Assembly: GCA_027574665.1 (NCBI GenBank)
Contig: CM050648.1
Span: forward strand, 37,830,200 to 37,894,199
Reading direction: 5' to 3'
DNA: 64,000 nt
From: Rhynochetos jubatus
Taxonomy: Eukaryota; Chordata; Aves; Eurypygiformes; Rhynochetidae
Each line of letters begins with the position of its first letter. Position 1 is the first letter of the stretch. The position numbers were made by a program, and so were the translations under genes. Shown here in pieces: positions 14,151 through 22,822 of this stretch. The notes under the pieces are model-generated. The model saw only the letters and a program-made list of their open reading frames with translations, was not told the origin of the DNA and did no database searches.

Positions 14151-17100
14151 CAGACAGACAGGTCAGATGCTCAGCTAAACGGCAAAATTTCTCTCATGAC
14201 CTAATGTGCCCAGACACCAAGACAGCCAGGAATACCGATTGCTTGGCGCTTTCAGGGAGTGCTTGTTTGATGGATTTCCTTGTTGCTACCAATAATTGCG
14301 AGATTAGTTCCTGCATTATCATTACCGGCATAGAGGGCTCGCACACGTACCCGCGCAGGCTTCTCCAGCCCTTATTTGAGAGCAAGAATAGCAACTGCCA
14401 AGTCTTATGAGGTAAATATAAAGGTCAGCTGTTGCCTCCCTGGATGAGGGCTGTCAGGAGAGAAGCGCAGCCACTGCCTGCACGCTTCTCCCAGCCTGTG
14501 TCCGCAGCTTCCCTTCCCTGATCAGGACAGAGCGAGGCTGCGAGGACTCCAAAAGTGCTTTTTGGTGATGTCCAAGAGGATACGGGCACATCTCCTCTCC
14601 GTGTTACATGCACTGATGGGAACACCCCTCCCCGGGAGTGTGGGGCTTTGGGCGCAGGGAAGGCTCTTGTTGGGGTGGAAGGTCCATGCTTAAGATTCCT
14701 AACGCCAGCCTCTGCTCAGATGGGGGTCGGGCTTTGGGAGGAAAACCCTCCCTGCAAATTCACCCGCGTGAGCCGCTGTGAATGGCTGTGTTCTTCCCAG
14801 ACACGGCGGAACCGAGAGGATATTCTTGAGGAATTTTTCCTTCTGCTGGGACCCCCAGCTCATAAAATCATGTCCCGTGGGCAGCCATCTGGGATCAAGA
14901 GTATGAACATTAAGTCATGAATGAAAATAGTCCTCTGGTTGAGCTGATGAATTTGGTCGCAGAAAATGCAAGATTCACTCCTTCTTCATGCACAAATCCT
15001 TGAGGGATACTGGATAAATCTCTTCACCATCTTCTGTTGCTTTTCCCCACCAGAACGTTTGGGAAATTGAGGTGTTTTCCTCTCTCTCTCACAGGACTAT
15101 AGGAAAACCTAAGTTATAGGTGGAGCTCTGCTGTGACATGAGACGTACACCGAAACTCCCTGTGACAGGAGCTTGTGAGTCCCTTCCTGAACTGAGGTCA
15201 TTGAAAAATTGGAAGAGACATTAAAACCGAATGAGAGAATTTTGAATACTTCTGGGGTCAGAAGAAAGGGCAGATGGCTGAGCTCCTTATCAGTTTTGTT
15301 CTTCGTCCTGACCTGAGATGCTTTTTGTATTTAATTGATTTATTTTTATTGATTTTTATAACTCGCTTTAATTGAGATTCTCTATGGTCATTCTAGCAAA
15401 CTCAGTCCGCTGAGGAGTAATAGGCAAACCGTACTTTGTTCTTAAAATGACCTATCACCTTCGGGCATAGTAAAATATCCTGCTTTGTTTTTTTATTATT
15501 TTTCTCTAGATTGCCCTAGAATCCATAACATTTACCACCATCAGATATATATTTCTTAGTATCAGGAGTACCAGCAGGTGAAATGGAAATATCCATCTGT
15601 CAGTGTAGGATTGCTGGCACCTCGGGGTGGGCAAGATGCGCTGAGTTCACCTGAAATAGTCACAGGACTGTAAGATCACGCGTTAGAGAGCTGATCACAG
15701 GGATCAAGGGATGATGGTGATCACATGAAGTGGTTATGTGAGATGGTGTGGAAATATTTGCTGAATGCAACAACACCAGAAATCCTTACCGCCTTCTGAC
15801 AAAGGCTGGCGTGGTAATGAAATATTGCACTGTGGTAGAAAGCTGATCTACATCTAGTGTGTGTTCTTCCGTGTCTGTAGTTGGATGTCTTCAAAAATAC
15901 TTGGGGTAAGAGCCACGCCCTCAGTTTAACGTTATCACTCCCGTATTGCTGTTTTTAGAACGGCGTGATCTCTCTGCTATGGTCGATCGGTGAGGTGGGG
16001 ATTCTTCTCGCCTCACATTAGCTATCTAAAAATTCAGTGACTAGGCTAAGGTACTTGTCTGCACTCCCTTTATAGACAAGGGAACGAGGTGAGCTTCTCC
16101 CGAAGCCTGAAGGTACTATTTTATGACGGGGTGCATCATGCTCTGGGCATGCTTTTGCTTTCCATTAGCTACCTCAGAGTAGCTATAATTGCCATTCGGT
16201 AGGTGCCTGAGTTTGAGATCACTAAGGCTAAAGGGCAGGTGCCCCCAACCCAAGTCAGCAGAGAGGAGATGGGCCCCGCTAGCAATTTTGGTTTCTAGAC
16301 AACGTTATTTTGTGATTCAGTGCAAAAATTCCGTTTGCCCCTGATGTTTGCAGAATGAGTCAAACATGAATACTTTCCTTAGGAAGGGTATGCTAATCTC
16401 AGACTATGTCACTAAACATAAAACTCTAACCCAGATACACCTGATATCTGCCTTGTCTCCCTCTTTCACCCTGAGGGTGAGAATCCAGGATTTCTTCTGT
16501 TGGAATCTCCTTCAGGATTGACAGCTGAGATTTCACCCAGAAACTCTTTGGAGAAAGGATCTAGGCAGTCAGTTCTGCGTTTGAACTGTGGAGGGAAGTT
16601 CTTTTTAGTTTGTGTATCTGTGATATTTTGTATTCCTCATTAGCAAGACATTGAAGTGTCTCACGGTCTTCCCTACATTTAAATGGTTGCAAGCCCCATC
16701 ACTCAGGATCTATGGAGAAGGTGGGGTAGTAGGACCATGCTGGATTAGAAATAAGCATTTATGAGGCACTGCAGACCCTGTCAGAGCCAGGGGTCAGGAA
16801 AAAGGGGAGAAGAACCTACAGCTCTTGTGAAAATTGCAGGAGCTCTCCTAGTCCACTCCTATGCTCTATTCACTGTTCCTGTAATTCTTCAAGGGGCGAA
16901 ACTGTCTGCCTAAAGAGAGCTAAATAATATTGTAAATGATGAAAAAGATAACATAATCTGAGCCAGTTCTCACTGGCATCAGTCTTTTGGAGAGGTGCAG
17001 CTCCATGTCTCATGTAGATCTCACCCATGACACTAAAAAATATATATTTGGATCAGAACGCTTCCTTCTTTACATTCATGATCACATTGTTTTAAGTGGT

Positions 17101-17990
17101 TTCATGTCTTTGAAAGTTGTATTAAACCTAAAGATGGAGACACTGTGATAAAACCCACCCCAGAGCACATCTGGAGGGTGTGAGTTTAATAAGCGCCTCT
17201 TGTATTTTCCATCAACTGAATGAACTTAGCTCCTGCTTCTTTGAACCCCTTGTTGTTCTCGCTGAAAGCCGTGCTGACACGCTTTAAAAGCACACAAATA
17301 GCTGCTGCTGTGACTATCTACACAACATATTCTGTTCTGTTTTCGTTGTAATAGGCATTTCAGTTCATGAATGCCTGAGCTAACGGAGGTAATGCAGAGA
17401 TAAGTCTCTGGTATTACTACTTGTTTTTCCATGTTCCTTTATGATGCACAAGATCTGGTTCTTTGGCTCTTCACAGCAGCGTCTGAGGCTGGAGATAGGT
17501 ATAGCAAGGCGATGCTCAGCACCGGGCTGTGGCCAGCCTCGTGCATCACATTGTTTGAACTTTTGTTATTTTATTAAGGAGATGGGTTTCGGATTCATCC
17601 CTCATTTGGCATTGATGGTATAAGACCCCTTTCCATGGTCTGTTGAAACTACTCACTGTGGTGTGAGACCTGCAAGGGCACGACCCCGAACATCTGCGGT
17701 CTAGGCAGGACAAAACCAGTAGGTTTCCAGTACAGGTTTCCAGTTTAAAGGGAAGGACATGATTAATGCTGCAGTCGAGGCAGTGGTGAAGCAGGATGGA
17801 GGTGCAGTGACAAAGCCGAGGGGATGCAAAACCTGAGGAATGCACGTAACGCACGGAATGGGTGTTGGGCGGAAGCTATTTCTGGAGGCAGCGCTACCTC
17901 CTGGAAGGGGAGATGAGAGGGTAAGCAACCCAGATGGAGACGTTAGTGGAATATAGTCTGGAGCCTGCAGACACGGTGGAGACGGGAGAG
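14151..17990. other. Intergenic upstream flank of CRH
   Basis: No gene is recognised. At 14287-14335 there are homeodomain-type cores (for example 'ccaataattgcgagattag' and 'cattatcatta') next to the CpG-rich patch, which could be a conserved non-coding element. That is inference only. The remainder is unremarkable. Confidence 0.45.
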
Positions 17991-18697
17991 CACTTCGACG
18001 GGGAACGAGCTCAACATGGGATTAGGACACCCTGGGGGTAGGACTTTAGCTGAGGGGGGCAATCGGGGAAACACGCGGCCGTGGGGGCCAAGTGGTGGGG
18101 AAGATCGGCTAGTGGAGTCGAGGAGGGGGGAAAAAAAGCCCAAAAAGTAAAAGAAAAAGGAGCAGTTGGTGCCTCCACGCCAGAAGTGGGAAGGCAACAG
18201 AGAGAAGCGAGGGCCGGACGGAGGGAGTGGGAGCTGGCAGCGCGGAGGCAGAGCCGGGCCGGGCGGGCTGCGGTGCCGGAGGTGGCAGAGGAGGAGCGGG
18301 CGGAGCGGCGCCCGGGCCGCGGTTCCTGCCCCGGCAGATGCTCCCGGGGGGGTCCCGGCGGCAGCCTTGGCCCTCCCCGCCGTCCCCGGGGTCCTTTCGC
18401 CCCCTCTCCCGGCCCCGACACCTGCTCTGCCCCGCGGGGGTCGGCCGCGCTCCTGCCCCCTTTGCTGCCCCTGCTCGGGCCGGCCCCGGGCTCCGCGCGA
18501 AACCTCCGGTGCCGCCCCGACCCAGCCGTCCGGTGCGGGCGGCCCCGGGGGCGGCGGGGGGCAGGGGGGTGTCGGGGAGCAGCGGGGATGGCAGCCCTGC
18601 TGTCGGGTCCCTCCGGCCCGCGAGTGGAAAGTTTCCCCGGAGTCACCTCTCATAGTACGCGCCCGCTAGGAAATCTCATTCAAGTATTTTTGTCAAT

Positions 18698-18732
18698 GGG
18701 GTGGGGGGGGTGGGGGGGGAGAGTGGGGGGGG
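18698..18732 (+). promoter_or_regulatory. G-run block, potential G-quadruplex
   Basis: Four uninterrupted guanine runs of 4, 8, 8 and 8 bases are separated by 1, 1 and 5 bases. This satisfies the usual four-run pattern for an intramolecular G-quadruplex on the plus strand. It sits about 30 bp upstream of the CRE and about 260-295 bp upstream of the predicted CRH start. Formation in cells is not shown by sequence. Confidence 0.6.
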
Positions 18733-18762
18733 CACCCTGCTCCCCGGCCCCCGGCCCGGCTC

Positions 18763-18770
18763 TGACGTCA
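18763..18770 (+). promoter_or_regulatory. cAMP response element of the CRH promoter
   Basis: A perfect palindromic TGACGTCA lies about 195 bp upstream of the TATA box, so about 225 bp upstream of the predicted start. This matches the position of the functional CRE that drives CREB-dependent CRH transcription in mammals. It is the likely site for activation by cAMP/PKA signalling. Confidence 0.9.
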
Positions 18771-18990
18771 CCGCAGAGGCGATAAATATCTGTTGATATA
18801 ATTGGACGTGAGATTTGGGGTTGCGATAGCGAAACTCGGCCCATCGCTGCTCCGACGGGCCCCCATGATTTATTCAGCAGTGGATCGGGGCACGCAATCG
18901 GGCTGTCAGGAGAGCGTCAGCTTATTAGGCAAGTTCTGCGTGATTCCAGGAGAGGGTCTAAGCTATAAAAATCCCGCGCCCCGGCTCTGA
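18771..18990 (+). promoter_or_regulatory. CRH proximal promoter
   Basis: Between the CRE and the TATA box the sequence is less GC-rich than its surroundings. It carries AT-rich cores such as 'gataaatatctgttgatata' (18780-18799) and 'catgatttattcagcagtgg' (18864-18883), compatible with POU, forkhead or homeodomain factors. The CRH promoter is known to be strongly conserved among vertebrates over this interval. Individual factor assignments here are inference. Confidence 0.65.
18964..18971 (+). promoter_or_regulatory. CRH TATA box
   Basis: The sequence TATAAAAA stands in a GC-rich setting, with transcription expected about 25-30 bp downstream, near 18990-18996. The distance to the CRE and to the exon 1 donor fits the known CRH gene layout. 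Confidence 0.9.
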
Positions 18991-18993
18991 TTA

Positions 18994-19097
18994 GGACCAA
19001 ATCTGATCCCAAGTTCGCCAGGAGCGGGCTCCGAGGGAGAGCGAGAGGAAGGGACGCCGGGCACTGCCGGGCACCGCCGCCGCCGCCGCCGCCCCAG
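18994..19097 (+). other. CRH exon 1 (5' UTR, non-coding)
   Basis: The exon runs from the predicted start downstream of the TATA box to a splice donor read as CCCCAG|GTAGGT at 19097/19098. It has no start codon leading into the hormone. The 3' end holds a GCC trinucleotide run (about 19074-19094) directly against the donor. The start is inferred from TATA spacing and the donor is read directly. CRH genes in other vertebrates have the same short untranslated first exon. Confidence 0.8.
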
Positions 19098-19474
19098 GTA
19101 GGTGCGGGGCCGCGCCCGGAGGGGGGAGCGGGCTGCCCCGCGCTGCCCTGCGCTGCGTGGGGCTGAGCGCGGAGTCCCGCGGGAGGCGGGGAGCTCCCCC
19201 GGCCGGGCGGGGAGGCGCGGGGGAGCCGGGCGCTCGCACTCCGCGGTTCTTGGGGACAGCCGCTCCGCCGCAGGCGCCCCACGCACCGCACCCCACGCAC
19301 CGCTCCCCACGGGTAGGCGAAGCACACGCAGGGGCTCAGCACGGGGAGTCGCTGCCGGCGCACAGCCCGGAGCATCCACGCGGGACTGTGGGTGGGAGGT
19401 TGGAAGGCCGCCTCGACGGAGGGGGCCGGCCGGGCCGGGGCGTGCGGGGCGCGGAGGGGCGCGGAGCGGCGCGT

Positions 19475-19494
19475 TTCAGCACCGGGACAGCGGC
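19475..19494 (+). promoter_or_regulatory. RE1/NRSE-like REST site in CRH intron
   Basis: The sequence TTCAGCACCGGGACAGCGGC matches both halves of the REST/NRSF element: TTCAGCACC, then GGACAGCGCC with one mismatch (GGC for GCC). The spacer is one base instead of the usual two. Mammalian CRH genes are known to carry a functional RE1 in the intron, so the position supports the call. The shortened spacer may weaken binding. Confidence 0.7.
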
Positions 19495-19564
19495 GGCGGG
19501 GGAAGCCCCCATCCCCGGCCCCGCGCTGCCCTCCCCACCGCCGCGGCTCGGCTGTGTAACACAA

Positions 19565-19581
19565 CCCCCCCCCCCCCCCCC
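19565..19581 (+). repeat. C17 homopolymer near the CRH acceptor
   Basis: Seventeen consecutive cytosines lie 33 bp before the exon 2 acceptor, within an extended polypyrimidine stretch. It may serve as part of the acceptor tract and is likely to be length-variable and error-prone in sequencing. Confidence 0.85.
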
Positions 19582-19629
19582 TCCATCCTCCCCGCTCCCC
19601 GTTTGCCCCCGCAGATTTGGGCCCCGACC

Positions 19630-20154
19630 ATGAAGATCCCGCTGCTGGTCTCCACGGGAATCCTGCTGGTCACCCTCCTGCCCTGCCAGGAGTGCAGAGC
19701 GCTCAGCAAGGGGCCGGTAGCCGCCCACGGGGCTCTGCACCAGCCAGATTTCTTCCAGCAGCAGCAGCAGCAGCAGCAGCAAACTCTGCCCGTCCTGCTC
19801 CGCATGGGAGAAGAGTATTTCCTGCGCCTGGGCAACCTCAACAAGAGACCCGTTGGCGCTCTCTCCGCCTCCTCCAGCGGCACCAGCCACCTGCATCCCG
19901 AAACCTCCGCCAGCAACTTTTTCCGGGCGGCGGTGCAACAGCTGCAGCAGCTGCCCGAGCGCTCGCTGGGGAGCCCGGAGGAGGGCGAAGCCGAAGGGGA
20001 GGCCGTGGAGAGGGAGAAGCGATCCGAGGAGCCCCCTATTTCTCTGGATCTGACTTTCCACCTCCTGCGAGAAGTCTTGGAGATGGCCCGAGCCGAGCAG
20101 TTAGCGCAGCAAGCTCACAGCAACAGGAAACTGATGGAGATAATCGGGAAGTGA
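19630..20154 (+). CDS. CRH: Corticotropin-releasing hormone preprohormone
   Basis: This encodes the 174-residue CRH precursor, secreted by hypothalamic neurons to drive pituitary ACTH release through CRHR1. Residues 1 to about 24 form a hydrophobic signal peptide (MKIPLLVSTGILLVTLLP). The pro-region has a nine-glutamine run (43-51) and the conserved RMGEEYFLRLGNLN segment (58-71). A KR dibasic site at 130-131 precedes the mature hormone, which starts SEEPPISLDL at 132 and ends MEII at 172, followed by G173-K174, the amidation and trimming signal. The 41-residue peptide appears identical to the human/rat hormone. The precursor is shorter than the 196-residue human one, with the difference in the pro-region. 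The start is the first ATG in exon 2 and immediately begins the signal peptide. The whole CDS lies in one exon, as usual for CRH. Confidence 0.98.
   Translation: MKIPLLVSTGILLVTLLPCQECRALSKGPVAAHGALHQPDFFQQQQQQQQQTLPVLLRMGEEYFLRLGNLNKRPVGALSASSSGTSHLHPETSASNFFRAAVQQLQQLPERSLGSPEEGEAEGEAVEREKRSEEPPISLDLTFHLLREVLEMARAEQLAQQAHSNRKLMEIIGK
19756..19782 (+). repeat. In-frame CAG repeat (polyglutamine) in pro-CRH
   Basis: Eight CAG codons followed by CAA encode nine glutamines at residues 43-51 of the CRH precursor, outside the mature hormone. The near-pure CAG run is a candidate for length polymorphism. Confidence 0.95.
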
Positions 20155-20551
20155 AACGACCCCTCCCCGCCTTGCCAAAGAGATTCCGCGGTTAGCACAA
20201 GAAGTAATTACACCGTCCGATGTACCATAGTGCTGCTCTGATGTCATCTCTTTATTTTTATATAGCTTTAAACCTAGAAGGGTGTACTCCGAACAGCCTC
20301 TGTCCCTTGACTAGCATGCACAAACCGTGTACCAAGTGCAGAAACACGAGTGTCGTTCGTAACCTCCCCCTACCTTTATTTATTTCTCCGTTTCCCAGTT
20401 ATTCTAGTGCCATCGCTACGTAGGGATGTGTGAGCGTTGGAAGAAATGGTGCCGAGAAGACAGATAACTTTTCTGCTGGGGGCAGGGAGGTGGGAGGGGG
20501 AATCTCTGTCAGCTACTTTAAATTCCACTTTTTTCCTGTAAACATTTTCAC

Positions 20552-20557
20552 AATAAA
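20552..20557 (+). terminator. CRH poly(A) signal, proximal
   Basis: A canonical AATAAA lies about 400 bp after the stop codon in the AT-rich 3' UTR. Cleavage would be expected 10-30 bp downstream, near the 'cagcgctcggtcgattttgttgtg' stretch, part of which is GU-rich. Confidence 0.75.
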
Positions 20558-20618
20558 ACATCTTTTCAGCGCTCGGTCGATTTTGTTGTGTAAGAGAATG
20601 TTTAATATTTATATTTTT

Positions 20619-20624
20619 AATAAA
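20619..20624 (+). terminator. CRH poly(A) signal, distal
   Basis: A second AATAAA lies 67 bp downstream of the first, within 'tttttaataaaagctgc'. Two closely spaced signals suggest short alternative 3' ends. Sequence becomes GC-rich again directly afterwards. Confidence 0.75.
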
Positions 20625-20640
20625 AGCTGCAAAGTAACGA

Positions 20641-22702
20641 TGGCTTGATAGACTTTCTTGCCTGGGCGCCCGGGGGCTGCTCCGCCTTCCTCAGCGCTTA
20701 TCGGGGCGGGACACCCACTGCCGCGGACACCCAGAGCCCTAAATCACCGCCGGGGGATGGTTTTTCCCCTCCCCGCCCCCGGGACCCCCAATCCCTGCGG
20801 GATCTCCCAGAGACGCGCCCCGACGTGCCGCCGGCCCCGGGCCGGGGCTGCCCCCCCCCCCCCGCCGCCGCCCTCGGCACGGGCTGCTCCCGGGGACGGT
20901 GTCGGGGACCGCTCGGCCGCCCCCAGCCCTGCCGACTCCCACCTCAGCAGCCCCTCCAGGGGGGGTTCCCGGCTCCTGCCGCTGGTTCCGGGGCCGGGCA
21001 TCCTCCTCCGGCCAACGTGCAGCGCTGGGAAAGCGGCGGGGAGCTGCCGCGTGCTGTTTCCTTTCTAGCTCTGCTCATCCTCCCCCCATCCCAAAAGGGC
21101 AGGTGTGGGTCCCGCCCCGCTTCGGCTCTCCCAGTTCCGGCGGTGGTGGCCAAGCCGGGTCCCTCCCGGGGGCGCTGGGGAGGTGCGGGGGCATCTGGGG
21201 AAACTTCCCGGGAGGAACAGCAGAAAATCCATCAGGACAACAGCGAGAAAATAGGAAATCCCTCGCCCCAGATAAACTCCCAGGGAAAAAGCTCCTCCAG
21301 CAGCCGGAGGCGTTGCGGTGGTGGCCTCTGGGCTGTGTGATTCCCAGAGCTTTGCACCGACCTCACCTGTGCAGCACCTCCAAAACTTCTCCATCGGGAG
21401 CATTTTCCAGGGGAAAATGAGGGTCGATGTGGCCCAGCCCCACCGTGAGGGACGGCCAGGCCACGGCTGACCCCTCACAGCCCGCACTGCCCGCTCGCCA
21501 GGCCTGCTGGGGCGCAGCCCTACGCCCCGACACAATCCCCTGCCAAAACCTGCCTTAGAGCCTGATTCCGGACCCCTGGAAAGACCCACATTTAACCCCA
21601 TGGCACCGAGCCCTCTCTGTTGAACACCAGTGAGTGCTGACACCCTGTCCCCAGTGACAGAAGTGTCACCGTCAGTACCTCTCGTAGAGCTTCTTTTAAG
21701 ACACAAATTTGATTTCACAGACACCCCAACGTCTGCCACGCACACGGAACAGGACGCTCGTCAGGCTCCTTTTCTACAGCGCACCACGCGGCCTTCAAAT
21801 AACCCCCCGAGAGAAACCTGGGAGCCCCTCACCGCGTTCTGCTTTCATTCAAGAGCCCAGCCCTTTTCCCACACGCGCGGATGACTGAGAAGACGTGGAT
21901 AACGACCGTACAGACGTGGGCAGCACTCTAGCGCCTGCCCCGCAGGCTCGGAGCCGTGTCCCGCATCCGCGCGCGGTGGGCGGCCAGTGCTTTAGGCGTG
22001 TGCATCTTCCTCGTCCCTGTCGCTCGGCACCTTCCCTACAAATAACCTGTGTACGTGAGCATCGTCTCTCGTGGGTCAGCAGGAAGAACAGGCCTAAAGG
22101 AAGAAGCGGCAGCTTCCCCCTCCCCTCCTGCGTTCAGCCTCCGCAGCCGGGGAGTCACTGGTACCCCGGGGACTAGGAGTGACTGCAGGGAGGGGCTTAG
22201 ACACAGCCCTGACTTGGGGGTGCCAAGGGGCGCGATAGGGTCACCGAAGTCACCAGCAGCGACGAGCGGGGACGTGGGAGGGTGCTGAGGAGAAACACTG
22301 TGTTGGCAAAGGATGCTACTGGTGAATACCATACCGGCGCTTTAGCTAACGACACTGGTGAAGCATTTACACCTACACAGGGACGTGCCAAAAAGTGAAT
22401 GACGCCACACTAGCAGTGCTCAGCCTACAGCTGTAGTGATGCTATTTTCCCCTTGGAAACAAGAAATTATTGGAAAACACTCTGACTACAATACAGTATA
22501 GCAATTTGCCCCCACGCCCCCATCCCTCTCAGGACTGTCGTCTCAAGGGCTGGGTGCGGTGTGGAGGTCAACTGAGTTCCTGGGAAGGAAACCTGCTCGG
22601 ATGCCCCTTTCCAGGCCAGTTTCTTTCTCGCCTGCAGCCAGGCTGCCTGCGCTCGCCGTCCCTCCGAGGAGAAGCACACCAGAAGCCAGCCGGAGTGAGT
22701 CA
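20641..22702 (-). other. Convergent gap: probable TRIM55 3' UTR and CpG-rich intergenic DNA
   Basis: This 2-kb stretch lies between the end of CRH (plus strand) and the TRIM55 stop codon (minus strand). It must contain at least part of the TRIM55 3' UTR. Scanning the minus strand, I find no AATAAA or ATTAAA (plus-strand TTTATT or TTTAAT) here. The first ones are at 20375-20384 and 20251-20256, inside the CRH 3' UTR. Open frames in the GC-rich half are composition artefacts. No other gene is seen. Confidence 0.5.
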
Positions 22703-22822
22703 TCATTCATTGAGTGAGTTCAACCAGGAGAAGGAGAAGACATGACGAGCCGGCTCGTCACCTCTCTCATTGCTCACCGGAGTTTCCTCCGCTCGTCCTT
22801 GAGGGGATGGTTCAGAACCAGT
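22703..22822 (-). CDS. TRIM55: TRIM55 exon 10: terminal coding exon, 17 kb away
   Basis: This exon encodes the last 39 residues, [20 protein letters not shown] followed by [19 protein letters not shown] and a TGA stop at 22703-22705. A strong acceptor, TTTTCTTCCTTTACAG, precedes it at 22823 and upward. The end matches the MuRF2 C-terminus (human [17 protein letters not shown], recalled from memory), and the preceding part aligns with the human segment. Phase 0 fits exon 9. It lies in GC-richer DNA about 2 kb from the CRH poly(A) signals. It is too short to stand out as an open frame. Confidence 0.92.
   Translation of the reverse strand, partial: TGSEPSPQGRAEETPVSNERGDEPARHVFSFSWLNSLNE

Larger units (their letters stand above)
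19098..19614 (+). other. CRH intron
   Basis: A 517-bp GC-rich intron lies in the 5' UTR, from the GTAGGT donor to a TTTGCCCCCGCAG acceptor ending at 19614. It contains an RE1-like element at 19475-19494 and a 17-C homopolymer at 19565-19581 just before the acceptor. Because both flanks lack stop codons, an open frame runs through the intron into the hormone. That extension is not coding. Confidence 0.85.
19615..20640 (+). other. CRH exon 2 (coding exon and 3' UTR)
   Basis: The exon starts after the CAG acceptor at 19614, has 15 bases of 5' UTR, the whole coding sequence, and about 480 bp of AT-rich 3' UTR. The UTR holds AU-rich ATTTATTTATT-like elements near 20376-20386 that could affect mRNA stability. 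The end is placed just after the second AATAAA and is approximate. Confidence 0.8.
18000..21400. promoter_or_regulatory. CpG island spanning the CRH gene
   Basis: The sequence becomes strongly GC- and CpG-rich near 18.0 kb and stays so through exon 1, the intron and the coding exon. An AT-rich break covers the CRH 3' UTR (about 20220-20650), after which GC richness returns to about 21.4 kb and fades by about 22.3 kb. This explains the many overlapping long open frames on both strands, which are not genes. The edges are judged by eye. Confidence 0.8.

Noticed and set aside
17943-18785. Several long overlapping open frames on both strands upstream of CRH
   Set aside because: They lie in CpG-island DNA where stop codons are rare, are Pro/Gly/Arg/Ala-rich, overlap each other in many phases, and show no domain.
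19102-19629. Open frame continuing upstream of the CRH start codon, suggesting a 350-residue protein
   Set aside because: The extension runs through the intron and part of its GC-rich sequence. A clear donor at 19097/19098 and acceptor at 19614 remove it, and the signal peptide begins exactly at the ATG at 19630.
20645-21745. Long open frames on both strands downstream of CRH
   Set aside because: Same GC-composition artefact. There are no domains, splice logic or poly(A) context, and the interval is better explained as TRIM55 3' UTR and intergenic DNA.
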